Made by a program: the position numbers and the translations under genes. A DNA stretch of 49,883 nt from Acidobacteriota bacterium (GTDB lineage Bacteria; Acidobacteriota; Blastocatellia; Pyrinomonadales; Pyrinomonadaceae): assembly GCA_029781855.1 (NCBI GenBank), contig JAKOVX010000051.1, forward strand, positions 1 to 49,883, read 5' to 3'. Under the pieces are notes generated by a model. The model was given only the letters and a program-made list of their open reading frames with translations, was not told the DNA's origin and searched no databases. Below, piece by piece: positions 10,462-20,661 of the stretch (its first letter is position 1; each line of letters starts with the position of its first letter).

Positions 10462-10543
10462 GTTGCAGAGTTGCGGTAAGTTGCAGAGTTGCGGAAGGTA
10501 ACTCTGAAACTCTGAAACTCTGAAACTCTGGGAACTTAGAGTT
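10462..10543 (+). repeat. Word-like inverted repeat, rpsE-rpmD gap
   Basis: Two copies of AGTTGCAGAGTTGCGG are followed by over three copies of the 9-base unit AACTCTGAA. The second word is the complement of the first (GAGTT/AACTC, CAGAGTT/AACTCTG). It ends GGAACTTAGAGTT before the rpmD ATG. Confidence 0.75.
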
Positions 10544-10747
10544 ATGGCAAAGAAAGTAGAAAACACAGAAAGCGGCAAGATCAAGATCCAGTATTACCGG
10601 AGCATGATCGGCTACTCGAAAAAACAGAAAGAGATCGTAAAGAGCCTCGGGATCACGAAGCTCAATCAAACGATCGAGCGTGTGGACACGCCGTCGACCC
10701 GCGGCGTCGTTGCCAAGATCCCGCACCTTTTGAGGATCGTGGAATAA
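10544..10747 (+). CDS. rpmD: 50S ribosomal protein L30
   Basis: L30 is a small 50S protein, 67 residues. [19 protein letters not shown], then [20 protein letters not shown], and the end [14 protein letters not shown] match the family. It stands between rpsE and rplO as expected. Confidence 0.96.
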   Translation: MAKKVENTESGKIKIQYYRSMIGYSKKQKEIVKSLGITKLNQTIERVDTPSTRGVVAKIPHLLRIVE

Positions 10748-10815
10748 ATGATGAATGATGAATATCGAATGACGAATATTCGTCATTTCGGCATTCGTGA
10801 TTCTTAATTAACACT
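10748..10815 (+). repeat. Word-like palindrome, rpmD-rplO gap
   Basis: AATGACGAATATTCGTCATT (10768-10787) is a perfect 20-base palindrome. It is flanked by more ATGATGAATG and CGGCATTCG words. These are the same words as in the rplB-rpsS gap. Confidence 0.75.
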
Positions 10816-11292
10816 ATGGCATTAACATTAAATAATTTACATCCGGCAAAGGGCTCGACCCATAAGAAGAAGCGCGTTGGGCGCGGTCCGGGTTCGGGAC
10901 TCGGCAAAACCGCCGGCCGCGGCCACAAGGGCCAGAAATCACGCTCGGGCTACAGCAGCCGTCCCGGTTTCGAAGGCGGCCAGATGCCGTTGCAGCGTCG
11001 TTTGCCGAAACGCGGATTTACGAACATTTTCAAGAAAGAATGGATCGAGATCAGTCTCGCCAAGATCGAAGAGAACTTTAAGGCAGGTGATGAGATCACC
11101 CCTGAGATCCTTCACGATCGCGGATTGATCAAGAAAGCCAAGCACGACCTCGTTATCCTCGGGAACGGCGATGTTTCGAAATCGTTCAAGATCTCGGCCC
11201 ATCGTTTCACCAAGACCGCAAAGGACAAGATCGAGAAAGCAGGTGGAACTGCAACTCAGATCGTGAAGCAGGTTGCTGAAGCCGCAGCCTAA
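10816..11292 (+). CDS. rplO: 50S ribosomal protein L15
   Basis: L15 assembles late into the 50S subunit. It has 158 residues. The basic N-terminus [20 protein letters not shown] and [20 protein letters not shown], followed by [18 protein letters not shown], are characteristic. It precedes secY by 68 bases. Confidence 0.98.
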   Translation: MALTLNNLHPAKGSTHKKKRVGRGPGSGLGKTAGRGHKGQKSRSGYSSRPGFEGGQMPLQRRLPKRGFTNIFKKEWIEISLAKIEENFKAGDEITPEILHDRGLIKKAKHDLVILGNGDVSKSFKISAHRFTKTAKDKIEKAGGTATQIVKQVAEAAA

Positions 11293-11360
11293 CATTTGCC
11301 CATCGTCATCGTTAACCGTTAACATCGAAATTAGGCTGACGAGGACGTTGAGAGGAATTT

Positions 11361-12779
11361 ATGGAGAAGTTTTTTAGCGCGGTCCAAAACATGTTCAAGA
11401 TCCCGGAGTTGCGGAAACGCATTCTATTTACTCTGGGACTCCTGGCCGTATATCGTTTCGGCGCTCACGTAACTGCACCCGGCATTAATAAAGTTCGTCT
11501 TGAAGCGGTTTGGGGCGAGGTGGCCGGAACTCTGCTCGGCGTGCTCGATCTGTTTTCGGGCGGAAACTTTCGCACGATCTCGGTGTTTGCCCTTGGCGTA
11601 ACGCCGTACATTACTGCGTCGATCATTATGCAGTTGATGCCGGTGCTCTCGCCCGCGATCAAGAAGATCCAGGAAGAAGGCGAGGTCGGACGGCAAAAGA
11701 TGAACCAGTGGACCCGTTATATGACCGTCGGGCTCTGTGCGGTCCAGACGTTCTTTGTCGCGACGTGGCTCCACCGCAATCAGATCATCGCCGAAGGCTG
11801 GTGGGCGACCACAATGATCGTGGTAACCTTGACGACCGGTACGATCTTCGTTATGTGGCTCGGTGAACAGATCACCGAACGCGGCGTCGGAAACGGCATC
11901 TCGCTGCTGATCTTCGCAGGTATCGTCATTGGCTTGCCGCGTGGTTTGGTACAGATCTCGGATCGCGTAGGATCGGGCGACCCGATGCAGACGCTGGGAG
12001 TTGTGTTCCTGGTGATCGTGCTCGTGGCACTGATCGCGGTCATTGTTTACTTCGAATCGGCACGGCGGAATATCGCTATTAGTTACGCCAGTCGGCGGGT
12101 CGGCAACGAGACGTTTCGCGGACAGGAAACGAGCCTTCCGCTCAAGATCAACATGGGCGGCGTTATTCCTGTGATCTTCGCGTCGTCGGTATTGGCGATG
12201 CCGCAGACGTTGTTCTCGGCATTTCCGCCCGATCAGAATGCGCCGGATTCGGCCTGGTCGAAGATCTTTCAGTTCTTTCAGCAGTTCCATGGCGGCGACC
12301 CGTATTACGAGTTGGTGTTCTTGTCGCTGATCGTCCTGTTCACGTTCTTTTACATCACGATCATCTTCAATACCGATGAGGTCGCGGACAACCTGCGTAA
12401 GCACGGCGGATTTATTGCCGGCATACGGCCGGGTGCACCGACAGCCGATTATTTGAACTCGATCCTGACACGGCTGACGACGGTCGGAGCGATATATCTC
12501 GCGTTCGTGGCGTTCACGCCGCAGCTTTTGCTGAGTGGTTTCAAGGTCGCCCGTCTTCCATTCGTTGGAACGGCGGTGGATAATTTCCTGACGGCGACAC
12601 CGGGTTTGAGCTGGATCCCGACCGGACTCGGCTACCAATTCTATTTCGGCGGCACGTCGCTTCTCATCCTTGTGGGTGTGGCAATGGACACGGTCGCCCA
12701 GATCGAGGCACAACTCGTGATGAGAAATTACGAGGGCTTTCTCGGAGCCGGATCTAATCTCCGCGGCCGGCGAAGCTAG
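11361..12779 (+). CDS. secY: Protein translocase subunit SecY
   Basis: SecY is the channel of the Sec translocon in the inner membrane, here with 472 residues and about ten hydrophobic segments. Family marks include ITASIIMQLM, the loop TEVADNLRKHGGFIAGIRPG-like sequence (DEVADNLRKHGGFIAGIRPG), and the C-terminal RNYEGFLG. Its place after rplO and before adk is the common spc order. A weak AGAGGAA precedes the ATG. A long antisense frame exists here but is a shadow. Confidence 0.97.
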   Translation: MEKFFSAVQNMFKIPELRKRILFTLGLLAVYRFGAHVTAPGINKVRLEAVWGEVAGTLLGVLDLFSGGNFRTISVFALGVTPYITASIIMQLMPVLSPAIKKIQEEGEVGRQKMNQWTRYMTVGLCAVQTFFVATWLHRNQIIAEGWWATTMIVVTLTTGTIFVMWLGEQITERGVGNGISLLIFAGIVIGLPRGLVQISDRVGSGDPMQTLGVVFLVIVLVALIAVIVYFESARRNIAISYASRRVGNETFRGQETSLPLKINMGGVIPVIFASSVLAMPQTLFSAFPPDQNAPDSAWSKIFQFFQQFHGGDPYYELVFLSLIVLFTFFYITIIFNTDEVADNLRKHGGFIAGIRPGAPTADYLNSILTRLTTVGAIYLAFVAFTPQLLLSGFKVARLPFVGTAVDNFLTATPGLSWIPTGLGYQFYFGGTSLLILVGVAMDTVAQIEAQLVMRNYEGFLGAGSNLRGRRS

Positions 12780-12788
12780 ATATTTTGA

Positions 12789-12864
12789 ACCACAGAGTCC
12801 ACAGAGATCGCTGAGAATTTTGAAGATGCTTCAGTTTCTCCGTGAACTCTGTGGGCTCTGTGGT
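12789..12864 (+). repeat. Inverted repeat, secY-adk gap
   Basis: ACCACAGAGTCCACAGAG (12789-12806) and CTCTGTGGGCTCTGTGGT (12847-12864) are complementary at 17 of 18 positions, spaced 40 bases apart. Each arm itself contains two copies of a CACAGAG word. It could act as a weak intercistronic hairpin; there is no T-run. Confidence 0.8.
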
Positions 12865-12874
12865 AAGTAGTTTG

Positions 12875-13522
12875 ATGGATAAGATAATTGTTTTGATCGG
12901 TGCTCCGGGTGCCGGAAAGGGAACTCAGGCAAGGCTCTTGCAGGAACGCCGCGGCATTCCGCAGATCTCGACCGGTGATATGTTCCGGGAAATGCAGACG
13001 CTCGATACGCCGCTTGCACGCGAGGTGCAGGAGATAATGGCGTCGGGCAAATACGTGCCTGACGAACTGACCTCCCGGATGGTGAAAGAACGAACCGATC
13101 GAGACGACACAAAGAACGGTTATGTCCTCGACGGCTATCCAAGGACGCTGCCTCAGGTAGAGTTCTTGGAAGAGCTTGCTAAAGAGAGTAATAAGACTAT
13201 CGAAGTCATCGAGGTCGATGTTCCGAAAGACGAGCTCATGCGGCGGCTTACGGGCCGAAGAAATTGTCCGGTGTGCGGCGAGTTATACAATATTTATTCA
13301 AGGCCGCCGGCTAATGACAATTTCTGTGACTTGCATCCTCAATCAGAACTTAAGCAGCGATCGGACGATAAGGAAGAAAGCGTTCGAACACGTCTCGAGA
13401 CGTACGAGAGAGAGACGGAGCCATTGATCGATTACTATGCAACGTCAGGCCGACTTAAAAAGGTTGACGGATCAGGCGAAGTTGAGGACATTTACCGCGA
13501 GGTCGAGAACCTGATCAATTAA
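12875..13522 (+). CDS. adk: Adenylate kinase
   Basis: Adenylate kinase interconverts AMP, ADP and ATP in the cytoplasm. It has 215 residues from the ATG at 12875. The P-loop is GAPGAGKGTQA (about residues 8-18), the AMP site is ISTGDMFRE, and YVLDGYPRTLPQ is present. The lid is of the zinc type: CPVC near residue 130 with a second CDLH pair. An in-frame start at 12842 would add residues encoded by the repeat gap, so it is rejected. Confidence 0.97.
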   Translation: MDKIIVLIGAPGAGKGTQARLLQERRGIPQISTGDMFREMQTLDTPLAREVQEIMASGKYVPDELTSRMVKERTDRDDTKNGYVLDGYPRTLPQVEFLEELAKESNKTIEVIEVDVPKDELMRRLTGRRNCPVCGELYNIYSRPPANDNFCDLHPQSELKQRSDDKEESVRTRLETYERETEPLIDYYATSGRLKKVDGSGEVEDIYREVENLIN

Positions 13523-13563
13523 GATCCGAGTCGCAACCGTTCCGACCACTGTAGTTGAAGATA

Positions 13564-14349
13564 ATGATCATCGCGAAATCAGCAAAAGACCTCGACAAGA
13601 TGCGTGACGTCGGAGAATTGATCGCCGAGGTCCGCGAATCCCTTCGCGGGATGGTCGAGCCCGGCATTTCGACGATGGAGTTGAACAACGCCGCGGAAAA
13701 AATGATGCGCGATGCCGGGGCGATCCCGACATTTATCGGCTATCACGGATTTCCGTACGCGATCTGTGCTTCGGTCAACGAAGAGATCGTTCACGGATTT
13801 TCGAAAACGACGCCGCTCAAAGAGGGCGACATCGTTTCGCTTGATATGGCGGCGACGTACAATGGATTTGTCGGCGATACGGCGATGACGCTGCCGGTGG
13901 GTGAGATCACCGACGAGTTGAAACAGCTGATCCGGGTCACCGAGGAATGCCTCGAGTTGGGCATTCAGGCCGCACGGGCAAATAACCGCGTTGGCGATAT
14001 CGGTTGGGCCGTGCAGCAGCACGCCGAGAAATACGGTTACGGTATCGTTCGCGATTACACGGGCCACGGCATCGGCCGCCAAATGCACGAGGCTCCGCAG
14101 ATCGCGAATTATGGCCGCCCGGGCACGCGAGAGAAGATACGCGTCGGATACTGTTTCGCGATCGAACCGATGCTAAATCTCGGCACCCACGAAACGCGGA
14201 CGCTCAGCGACAAGTGGACCGTTGTGACACTCGACGGCAAACCGTCGGCACACGCCGAACATTCGCTTGCCGTGACGGCCGACGGACCGGAGATATTGAC
14301 GTTGACCAAAGAGCAAAAGAAACTGCGTGCCGCCAAAATGTCGGCTTGA
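13564..14349 (+). CDS. map: Methionine aminopeptidase, type I
   Basis: It removes the initiator methionine from new proteins. It has 261 residues from the ATG at 13564; an in-frame TTG at 13555 adds only 3. The metal ligands are visible: two aspartates in SLDMAATYNGFVGDTAMTL, the histidine in GHGIGRQMHE, and glutamates in FAIEPML and HAEHSLAVT. There is no N-terminal zinc-finger extension. adk-map-infA is a common arrangement. Confidence 0.96.
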   Translation: MIIAKSAKDLDKMRDVGELIAEVRESLRGMVEPGISTMELNNAAEKMMRDAGAIPTFIGYHGFPYAICASVNEEIVHGFSKTTPLKEGDIVSLDMAATYNGFVGDTAMTLPVGEITDELKQLIRVTEECLELGIQAARANNRVGDIGWAVQQHAEKYGYGIVRDYTGHGIGRQMHEAPQIANYGRPGTREKIRVGYCFAIEPMLNLGTHETRTLSDKWTVVTLDGKPSAHAEHSLAVTADGPEILTLTKEQKKLRAAKMSA

Positions 14350-14350
14350 C

Positions 14351-14379
14351 TTGAAAAATGTGCGCAAAAGCGTTAACAT
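14351..14379 (+). promoter_or_regulatory. Possible sigma-70 promoter before infA
   Basis: TTGAAA (14351-14356) and TAACAT (14374-14379) are separated by 17 bases, in the map-infA gap. A CCAAC...GTTGG hairpin (14391-14410) follows in the leader. It could give infA, rpmJ and the alpha-operon genes an independent start. This is pattern-based only. Confidence 0.4.
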
Positions 14380-14421
14380 TAGCGGTTTGTCCAACTATTC
14401 ATTTGGTTGGTTTCGGTGGGT

Positions 14422-14643
14422 ATGTCTAAAGAAGAGGCGATAGAGGTCACGGCTACCGTTTTAGAGACATTGCCAAACGCGATGTTCAAGGTCGCGGTGG
14501 ACGACAATCAGCACGAGGTGCTGGCCCATATTTCAGGGAAAATGCGAAAGAATTTCATTCGTATTTTGCCGGGCGACAAGGTGCTCGTTGAGCTCTCGCC
14601 CTATGATCTGAAACGCGGGCGTATAACGTATCGCTATAAATAG
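14422..14643 (+). CDS. infA: Translation initiation factor IF-1
   Basis: IF-1 blocks the A site during initiation. It has 73 residues from the ATG at 14422: [38 protein letters not shown], and the end [12 protein letters not shown] are family marks of this OB-fold protein. An in-frame TTG at 14407 gives an atypical start. It is followed by rpmJ after 15 bases. Confidence 0.97.
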   Translation: MSKEEAIEVTATVLETLPNAMFKVAVDDNQHEVLAHISGKMRKNFIRILPGDKVLVELSPYDLKRGRITYRYK

Positions 14644-14658
14644 TACAGGTGAAAAACG

Positions 14659-14772
14659 ATGAAAGTTCGACCGTCAGTAAAAAAGATCTGCGACAAATGC
14701 AAGGTCATCCATCGCAAGGGTGTCGTTCGCGTAATTTGCATTAATCCTAAGCATAAGCAGAGGCAGGGATAA
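14659..14772 (+). CDS. rpmJ: 50S ribosomal protein L36 (zinc form)
   Basis: This 37-residue gene begins [20 protein letters not shown] and ends [11 protein letters not shown]. The zinc ligands are Cys11, Cys14, Cys27 and His32, so this is the zinc-binding form. Its place between infA and rpsM is standard. Confidence 0.97.
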   Translation: MKVRPSVKKICDKCKVIHRKGVVRVICINPKHKQRQG

Positions 14773-14825
14773 ATTAATTCAAATTTGAGATCTCAGATCT
14801 CGAATAGGAAAGGATTGGAGAAAAT
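14773..14825 (+). repeat. Short palindromic gap, rpmJ-rpsM
   Basis: TTGAGATCTCAGATCTCGAA combines two GAGATCTC/AGATCTC words into a compact palindrome. A ribosome site, GATTGGAG, follows. It fits the pattern of the other gaps but is short. Confidence 0.5.
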
Positions 14826-15209
14826 ATGGCTCGCGTAGCAGGAGTTGATTTACCGCCCAACAAACGGGCACAGATTGGAATGACCTACATCTATGGTGTG
14901 GGCAAATCGCGCGCGACGGCGATCCTCGATCAGGCCGGCATCAGTATCGATGCCAAGATCAAGGACCTAAGCGAAGACGAATTGACCAAGATCCGTACGA
15001 TCCTCGACACCGAGGGCGACATCGAGGGCGATCTACGCAAGCGCGTGCAGATGGATATCAAGCGATTGATGGACATTGGCTGCTACCGCGGCCTGCGTCA
15101 TCGCCGAAGCCTGCCGGTTCGCGGCCAGCGTACGAGCACGAACGCCCGCACGAGAAAAGGCCCGCGCAAGGCAGCTGTCGCGAAGAAGAAGGCACCGGGC
15201 AAGAAATAA
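14826..15209 (+). CDS. rpsM: 30S ribosomal protein S13
   Basis: S13 of the 30S head contacts P-site tRNA. It has 127 residues: [53 protein letters not shown], and a basic C-terminus [18 protein letters not shown]. Standard in length and position at the head of the alpha group. Confidence 0.98.
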   Translation: MARVAGVDLPPNKRAQIGMTYIYGVGKSRATAILDQAGISIDAKIKDLSEDELTKIRTILDTEGDIEGDLRKRVQMDIKRLMDIGCYRGLRHRRSLPVRGQRTSTNARTRKGPRKAAVAKKKAPGKK

Positions 15210-15312
15210 CACCGCTTGTCGTTCGTGGTTCGTTGTTGGTCGCTAAAGACAATGACCGGACCAATGCCGGATGGAGGCAACGAACGACGAACGTTGAACG
15301 ACGAACAATAAC
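15210..15312 (+). repeat. Word-like inverted repeat, rpsM-rpsK gap
   Basis: TTGTCGTTCGTGGTTCGTTG on the left is answered by CAACGAACGACGAACG and a second ACGACGAACAA on the right. The word is that of the rpsC-rplP and kdpA-kdpB gaps. No gene is seen. Confidence 0.75.
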
Positions 15313-15708
15313 ATGGCAAAAGCACCAGCAAAGAAGACTTACAAAAAGAAAGAGCGAAAGAATATTCCCTACGGGATCGTTCACATTTCGGCTTCTTTCA
15401 ACAATACGTTGATCTCGATCACGGACGCCAACGGTAATTTGGTGGCACAGTCCTCGTCGGGAGCACGCGGTTTCCGCGGTTCGCGAAAGGGAACACCGTT
15501 TGCCGCACAGCAGGCAGCTTCGGAGGTCGCACGCAAGGCGGTCGAAGCCGGTATGCGTGAAGTCGAAGTTCGGGTCAAGGGCCCGGGCGGCGGCCGCGAG
15601 TCGGCGATCAGAGCGGTCAGTCAGGCAGGGATCCGGGTAAATTCGATCCGCGACGTGACGCCCATTCCGCACAACGGATGCCGTCCGCCGAAGCGCCGTA
15701 GAGTTTGA
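15313..15708 (+). CDS. rpsK: 30S ribosomal protein S11
   Basis: S11 forms the platform of the 30S subunit. It has 131 residues: [55 protein letters not shown], and the end [16 protein letters not shown]. All are invariant family marks. Confidence 0.98.
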   Translation: MAKAPAKKTYKKKERKNIPYGIVHISASFNNTLISITDANGNLVAQSSSGARGFRGSRKGTPFAAQQAASEVARKAVEAGMREVEVRVKGPGGGRESAIRAVSQAGIRVNSIRDVTPIPHNGCRPPKRRRV

Positions 15709-15909
15709 CCTTGGGATCTTGATCTTTGATTTTCGGCCGGACGAGAAGTGCCGGCAATATTACAATCGAAAGGAAGAAGGGAAACGAAAGAATTCCTGTA
15801 AACTTTTTCGCAAGAAGCGATCCTAGCGTTCATTTGATGGCCTCTCTTTTAGAGTCAAAGGCCAAAGATCAAAGACCGAAGATCGTGCTTGCTGAAGGCA
15901 GAAAATATT
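15709..15909 (+). repeat. Long gap with inverted repeat, rpsK-rpsD
   Basis: GATCTTTGATTTTCGGCC (about 15721-15738) and GGCCAAAGATCAAAGACC (about 15860-15877) are imperfect inverted copies of the word seen before rpsH and accC. About 120 bases of ordinary-looking sequence lie between them. An open frame across part of the gap looks non-coding. In E. coli S4 regulates this operon; no S4 target could be recognised. Confidence 0.6.
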
Positions 15910-16542
15910 ATGGCTAGATACAGAGATGCGGTGTGCCGGTTGTGCCGCCGCGAAGGTGGAAAATTATTTTTGAAGGGCGACCGTTGCTACAAGCCCTCAT
16001 GTGCGATCGAAAAGCGTGGAACCAACCCGCCGGGACAGCATGGTGCAGCCCGCCGCAAAATGGTTCAGGGCTATGGTGAGCAGCTTCGCGAAAAGCAGAA
16101 GGTAAAGCGTATTTACTTTGTGCTTGAAAAGCAGTTTCGCAATTATTTCGAGAAGGCACGCCGTCAAAAGGGCGTTACCGGCGAAAACCTCCTGTTCATG
16201 CTCGAGCGTCGCCTCGACAACGTGGTTTACCGTTCGGGTTTCTCGACGTCGCGTCGTCAGGCAAGGCAACTCGTCAATCACGGACATATCACGGTGAATG
16301 GCCGCAAGGTCAACATCCCATCATTCCAGGTCAAGGCCGGCGATGTCGTAACCGTCAAAGATAAGAGCCAAAAGAACCCCCATGTCGAGGGTGCCTGGCA
16401 GACCGCAGTTGGTCGAGGCCGCCCGTCGTGGCTGAGCGCCGGAGCTGTTGACTATAGCGTGGCCGTTTCCGGAACGCCGCGCCGCGAGGACGTAGACGCA
16501 AACATTAACGAACAGCTCATTGTCGAGCTTTACAGCAAGTAG
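15910..16542 (+). CDS. rpsD: 30S ribosomal protein S4 (zinc form)
   Basis: S4 initiates 30S assembly. It has 210 residues from the ATG at 15910. [20 protein letters not shown], with a further Cys pair in [14 protein letters not shown], gives a Cys4 zinc site. [20 protein letters not shown] and the S4 RNA-binding domain [20 protein letters not shown] follow. The C-terminal LIVELYSK is typical. Confidence 0.98.
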   Translation: MARYRDAVCRLCRREGGKLFLKGDRCYKPSCAIEKRGTNPPGQHGAARRKMVQGYGEQLREKQKVKRIYFVLEKQFRNYFEKARRQKGVTGENLLFMLERRLDNVVYRSGFSTSRRQARQLVNHGHITVNGRKVNIPSFQVKAGDVVTVKDKSQKNPHVEGAWQTAVGRGRPSWLSAGAVDYSVAVSGTPRREDVDANINEQLIVELYSK

Positions 16543-16641
16543 TTAACTGAGTTCGCTGTCTTTGACGAGTTCGCCGGCCCATCTGGATGGTTCGGCAGCC
16601 CGCCAAAGACGGCGAACTCGCAGAACTTTTAAAAAACGAAT
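16543..16641 (+). repeat. Word-like inverted repeat, rpsD-rpoA gap
   Basis: GAGTTCGCTGTCTTTG (16549-16564) and CAAAGACGGCGAACTC (16604-16619) are complementary at 15 of 16 positions. A second GAGTTCGCC lies inside. It ends in GCAGAACTTTTAAAAAA before the rpoA ATG. Confidence 0.8.
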
Positions 16642-17658
16642 ATGACACAGAGCAATACTTGGACAGATTTCCAAATGCCGAGCCGTTTGAACGTTGAAAC
16701 GGAGACATTGACGGAGCGTTATGGGAAGTTCTACGCTGCCCCGTTCGAACGCGGGTTCGGCACGACGATCGGTAATTCGATCCGGCGTGCACTGCTTTCG
16801 TCGATCGAGGGAGCGGCCATCACGGCGGTCAAGATCGATGGCGTCGAACACGAATTTTCGTCGATCAAAGGCGTCGTCGAGGATGCCACGGACGTGATCC
16901 TAAACGTCAAGCAGATCCCGTTCAAACTTCATGGAACGGGCCCCAAAACGCTCACGATCAATAAGAAAGGAGCAGGCGAGGTAACGAGCGCGGACATAGT
17001 TGCCGATGGCGATGTCGAGGTCCTCGACCCCAATATTCACATTGCGACGGTCAGCACGAGCGGCTCGATCGGCATCGAGATGCGTCTCAAGAGCGGACGC
17101 GGCTATGTCTCGGCCGAGGTAAATAATGACGAAGATCTTTCGGTTGGCTACATTCCGATCGATTCGGTCCACACACCGATCAAGAAGGTCAATTACAACG
17201 TCGATAAGACGCGTCAGGGTTCGAATACTGAATTTGACCGTTTGACCATCGAAGTGTGGACGGACGGTTCGGTCGCTCCGGAAGATTCGATCGGCCTCGC
17301 GGCGAAATTGGTCAAGGACCACATGACGATCTTCATCAACTTCGAGGAAGAGGAAGAAGAGTACAAATACGAGGACATCGCTCGTCCGCCGCTGATGCGG
17401 AACGACCTGCTCGACAAATCGGTCGACGAACTCGAGCTTTCGGTTCGTTCGTACAACTGCCTGAAGAATGCAGATATCCGCTCGATCCGCGACCTCATCC
17501 GCCGCAGCGAAAAGGATATGCTGCACACGAAGAATTTTGGTAAGAAATCGCTGACCGAGATCAAGGACATGCTTCACGGTATGGGCCTCGATTTTGGAAT
17601 GGATTTTGATGAACAGGGCAATCCGATCCCGGGATCGGGAGGCAGAGACCTAGATTAA
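16642..17658 (+). CDS. rpoA: RNA polymerase alpha subunit
   Basis: Alpha nucleates RNA polymerase assembly and contacts activators. It has 338 residues. The N-terminal domain carries [20 protein letters not shown] and [18 protein letters not shown]; the C-terminal domain, about residues 260-325, carries [18 protein letters not shown] and [20 protein letters not shown]. It lies in the usual rpsD-rpoA-rplQ order. Confidence 0.98.
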   Translation: MTQSNTWTDFQMPSRLNVETETLTERYGKFYAAPFERGFGTTIGNSIRRALLSSIEGAAITAVKIDGVEHEFSSIKGVVEDATDVILNVKQIPFKLHGTGPKTLTINKKGAGEVTSADIVADGDVEVLDPNIHIATVSTSGSIGIEMRLKSGRGYVSAEVNNDEDLSVGYIPIDSVHTPIKKVNYNVDKTRQGSNTEFDRLTIEVWTDGSVAPEDSIGLAAKLVKDHMTIFINFEEEEEEYKYEDIARPPLMRNDLLDKSVDELELSVRSYNCLKNADIRSIRDLIRRSEKDMLHTKNFGKKSLTEIKDMLHGMGLDFGMDFDEQGNPIPGSGGRDLD

Positions 17659-17736
17659 TTAGATTTGTTGGCGTGAGGCAGATGGCAGTTGCCGAAAAGG
17701 CGACTGACAGCCAACCGCAAACTGTCTACTAAGAAA

Positions 17737-18240
17737 ATGAGACATCTAAAAGCACATCGTAAACTTGGCCGGACATCGGAGCACCGCATGTCGCTGCTTC
17801 GCAATCTGGCGACATCGCTTGTTAACGCAGAGAAAGAGCACATCGTCACGACCGTCCCGAAGGCGAAGGAATTGAGGCCGTTCATTGAAAAGGCGATAAC
17901 CCTGGCCCGAAAGGCGCAGGACCTGACCGGTGATGACGCCGTCCTGCGTGGAGTTCACCTTCGCCGGCAGGCAGCACGCTTCTTCCACGCCGGCAACAGC
18001 ACTTTCAAGGCAGAGCAGAGCCGATTCCGCGGAAAGAAGGGCGAAGCGAAGGCCCCGATCGAGCGGACCGCGGGCGTTAAAGCCGTTCAGCGGCTTTTCA
18101 ATGAACTCGGAGCGCGCTATAAAGACCGTAACGGCGGATACACGAGGATCATCAAAATGGGCCGCAGAGTCGGTGATAATGCCGAGATGGCGGTCATCGA
18201 ATTGGTCGACAACCCACGCGAATTGGCCGCTAAGGGCTAA
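17737..18240 (+). CDS. rplQ: 50S ribosomal protein L17
   Basis: L17 lies near the tunnel exit. The ATG at 17737 is chosen because [17 protein letters not shown] matches the family; a TTG at 17689 would add 16 basic residues. It has 167 residues, longer than the E. coli protein, mostly from an insertion of about 20 residues ([19 protein letters not shown]) before [20 protein letters not shown]. It is the last gene of the cluster; accB follows after 15 bases, with no terminator visible. Confidence 0.95.
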   Translation: MRHLKAHRKLGRTSEHRMSLLRNLATSLVNAEKEHIVTTVPKAKELRPFIEKAITLARKAQDLTGDDAVLRGVHLRRQAARFFHAGNSTFKAEQSRFRGKKGEAKAPIERTAGVKAVQRLFNELGARYKDRNGGYTRIIKMGRRVGDNAEMAVIELVDNPRELAAKG

Positions 18241-18255
18241 TTTATTGGAGTTGAT

Positions 18256-18813
18256 ATGAGCGAAAATACTGGTTCGGCGAAAGCAAAGGACGGAGATATA
18301 GTGGTCGAAAAAAAGCGCACGAGTGCGAAAAAGACTGTCGGATCTTCATTCAATATGGACGAGATCCGCGAGCTTGCCGATCTGGTCGATGAACACGGCC
18401 TGACCGATTTCGAATTTGAGAACGAAAACATACGGGTCCGCTTGAGCAAGATGCAGGCGGCACCGGTCTATCAGTCGGCCCCGGCGGTCCAGGCTCCGGT
18501 CGTTTCGGCACCGCCTGTTCAGGCGGCCGCAGCTGCGGAAGCCGCGACTGAGCCCGCTGCGGATCCGGACGCCGGATTGCATAAGATCACTTCGCCGATC
18601 GTCGGTACATTCTATCGTTCGCCCGGCCCGGATAAAGCTCCGTACGTTAGTGAGGGAGCGACAGTATCGCCGGACACGACGGTTTGCATCGTCGAGGCAA
18701 TGAAGCTGATGAACGAGATCCAGGCCGAAGTTTCGGGTGAGGTCGTCAGCATCTACGTTGAAAACGGCCAACCGGTCGAATACGGGCAACCGCTTTTTGG
18801 AATTAGGAAGTAA
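18256..18813 (+). CDS. accB: Biotin carboxyl carrier protein of acetyl-CoA carboxylase
   Basis: AccB carries biotin between the carboxylase and transferase of acetyl-CoA carboxylase, the first step of fatty acid synthesis. It has 185 residues: an N-terminal region with [20 protein letters not shown], an Ala/Pro linker (about residues 75-105), and the biotinyl domain with the modified lysine at about 150 in [13 protein letters not shown]. The start follows TATTGGAG. It is directly followed by accC, the usual pair. Confidence 0.96.
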   Translation: MSENTGSAKAKDGDIVVEKKRTSAKKTVGSSFNMDEIRELADLVDEHGLTDFEFENENIRVRLSKMQAAPVYQSAPAVQAPVVSAPPVQAAAAAEAATEPAADPDAGLHKITSPIVGTFYRSPGPDKAPYVSEGATVSPDTTVCIVEAMKLMNEIQAEVSGEVVSIYVENGQPVEYGQPLFGIRK

Positions 18814-18895
18814 TTTTTGTGAACTTCGATCTTTGATCTTTGACCTTTGATTTTTGAGTGTCTCGAAGGTCAAAGATCGAAGGTCGTTTTCTTTT
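18814..18895 (+). repeat. Word-like inverted repeat, accB-accC gap
   Basis: CTTCGATCTTTGATCTTTGA is answered by TCGAAGGTCAAAGATCGAAG. The word is that of the rpsN-rpsH and rpsK-rpsD gaps. A T-rich stretch follows, just before the accC ATG. Confidence 0.75.
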
Positions 18896-20245
18896 ATGCG
18901 TGAGATCAAGAAAATTCTGATAGCGAACCGCGGTGAGATCGCATGCCGGATCATGTGGACGTGCAAGGAGATGGGCATCAAGACCGTCGCCGTGCATTCG
19001 GAAGCTGATCGCGAGGCCCTGCACGTTCGGTTCGCCGACGAAGCGATATGCATCGGGCCGGCATCTTCGGCGCAGAGCTATCTGAATATTCCGGCGATAA
19101 TCAGTGCGGCTGAGATCACCAATGCCGACGCGATCCATCCGGGATACGGATTTCTTGCCGAATCTGCGACATTCGCGAAGATCTGCGAGGACTGCAACAT
19201 CAAATTTATCGGCCCGCGGCCCGATGTCATCGCGATGATGGGCGATAAGGTCGAAGCCCGTCGAACTATGCAGGCGGCCGGTGTACCGATCCTGCCGGGC
19301 AGCCCGGAACCCATCGAATCGGCTGAAGAAGCTCGGAAAATCGCTCTTGAGATAGGCTTTCCACTAATTATCAAAGCAGCCGCAGGCGGCGGCGGACGCG
19401 GAATGCGGATCGTCCGCAAGGAAAGCGAGCTTGCCGGCAGCCTTGAACTTGCACAATCGGAAGCGCTGAACGCATTTAAGAACGGTTCGGTTTACATCGA
19501 ACGCTATATCGAGCGGCCGCGGCACATTGAGATCCAGGTCCTTGCCGACGAGCACGGCAACGTCATTCACCTCGGCGAGCGTGAATGCACGATCCAACGC
19601 CGTCACCAGAAGCTGCTTGAAGAGGCCCCGTCTCCGGTAATATCCGCGAAACTGCGCGACAAGATGGGAGCCGTCGCAGTCAAGGCATGTCAGGAGATCG
19701 GTTATTCGAGCGCAGGTACGTTCGAATTCCTGCTTGACGAGGACGGAAGCTTCTATTTCATGGAGATGAACACGCGGATCCAGGTCGAGCACCCGGTGAC
19801 CGAGATGGTCACGCTTGCCGACATCGTCCGCAATCAGGTCCGGATCGCAACCGGAGAAGTGGTTGGCTACACGCAGGACGAGGTCCAGATCGTCGGGCAT
19901 TCGATCGAATGCCGCATCAACGCCGAGGACCCGGTGAAGTTCACCCCGAGCCCTGGCAGGATCACCGCGTTCAACATTCCGGGCGGGCCTGGCGTGCGTG
20001 TCGATACGGCCGTTTATCCCGGATATGTTGTGCCGCCGTATTATGATTCGATGATCGCCAAGCTGATCGTTCACGCCCGCACGAGGGAACTCGCGATCGC
20101 TCGAATGCGTCGGGCACTCGAGATGATGGTCGTCGAAGGTATCAAGACCACGATCCCGCTGCACCTCAAGATAATGGCGGATGAAAAGTTTCAAAAAGGC
20201 GAGTTCTCGACCAAGTTCATGGAGGAGTTTAAGTACGAGATCTGA
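18896..20245 (+). CDS. accC: Biotin carboxylase subunit of acetyl-CoA carboxylase
   Basis: AccC carboxylates the biotin of AccB using ATP and bicarbonate. It has 449 residues from the ATG at 18896. The N-terminal [26 protein letters not shown], the ATP-grasp loop [13 protein letters not shown] (about residues 160-172), and the catalytic [14 protein letters not shown] are present, with [13 protein letters not shown] further on. An in-frame GTG at 18854 would add 14 residues encoded by the repeat gap and is rejected. Confidence 0.97.
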   Translation: MREIKKILIANRGEIACRIMWTCKEMGIKTVAVHSEADREALHVRFADEAICIGPASSAQSYLNIPAIISAAEITNADAIHPGYGFLAESATFAKICEDCNIKFIGPRPDVIAMMGDKVEARRTMQAAGVPILPGSPEPIESAEEARKIALEIGFPLIIKAAAGGGGRGMRIVRKESELAGSLELAQSEALNAFKNGSVYIERYIERPRHIEIQVLADEHGNVIHLGERECTIQRRHQKLLEEAPSPVISAKLRDKMGAVAVKACQEIGYSSAGTFEFLLDEDGSFYFMEMNTRIQVEHPVTEMVTLADIVRNQVRIATGEVVGYTQDEVQIVGHSIECRINAEDPVKFTPSPGRITAFNIPGGPGVRVDTAVYPGYVVPPYYDSMIAKLIVHARTRELAIARMRRALEMMVVEGIKTTIPLHLKIMADEKFQKGEFSTKFMEEFKYEI

Positions 20246-20391
20246 AATTGCTCTGGGCCGTTGAAAATGGTAGATTCTATTCAACAATTAGAAATGGTTG
20301 TTTAGATTTTTGGAAATAAATTTTCGTGGTTACCGTACAGGATTACGGAGTTACTGCGAGCAATAGGAGAGGCTGTTTTAAGCAAGAAAAT

Positions 20392-20661
20392 ATGTCAACA
20401 GTAAAGGAATTAAAAGAAAAGATCGTGGGTGATTACAAGACCCACTCGTCGGACACAGGTTCGTCCCAGGTTCAGATCGCTCTGTTAACGCAGCGCATTA
20501 ACGAATTGACCGAGCATTTTAAGATCCATAAGAAGGACAACAACTCGCGTCGCGGATTGCTTCAAATGGTCTCGCGAAGGAGAAAATTGCTCGACTATCT
20601 CAAGCGTCGTAATATCGACGAATATCACGAGATAATCAAGAAATTGAAATTGAGAAGGTAA
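20392..20661 (+). CDS. rpsO: 30S ribosomal protein S15
   Basis: S15 binds the central domain of 16S rRNA. It has 89 residues, the standard length, from the ATG at 20392. [40 protein letters not shown] and [12 protein letters not shown] are the family signatures. A start at 20326 would add 22 unrelated residues. rpsO-pnp linkage is widely conserved. The 146-base gap after accC contains a GTTGAA...TTCAAC inverted repeat (20260-20285) but no clear promoter. Confidence 0.98.
   Translation: MSTVKELKEKIVGDYKTHSSDTGSSQVQIALLTQRINELTEHFKIHKKDNNSRRGLLQMVSRRRKLLDYLKRRNIDEYHEIIKKLKLRR

Noticed and set aside
11424..12713. 429-codon antisense frame in secY
   Set aside because: It mirrors the codon structure of secY, has a charged and unrecognisable product, and no ribosome site or signal of its own.
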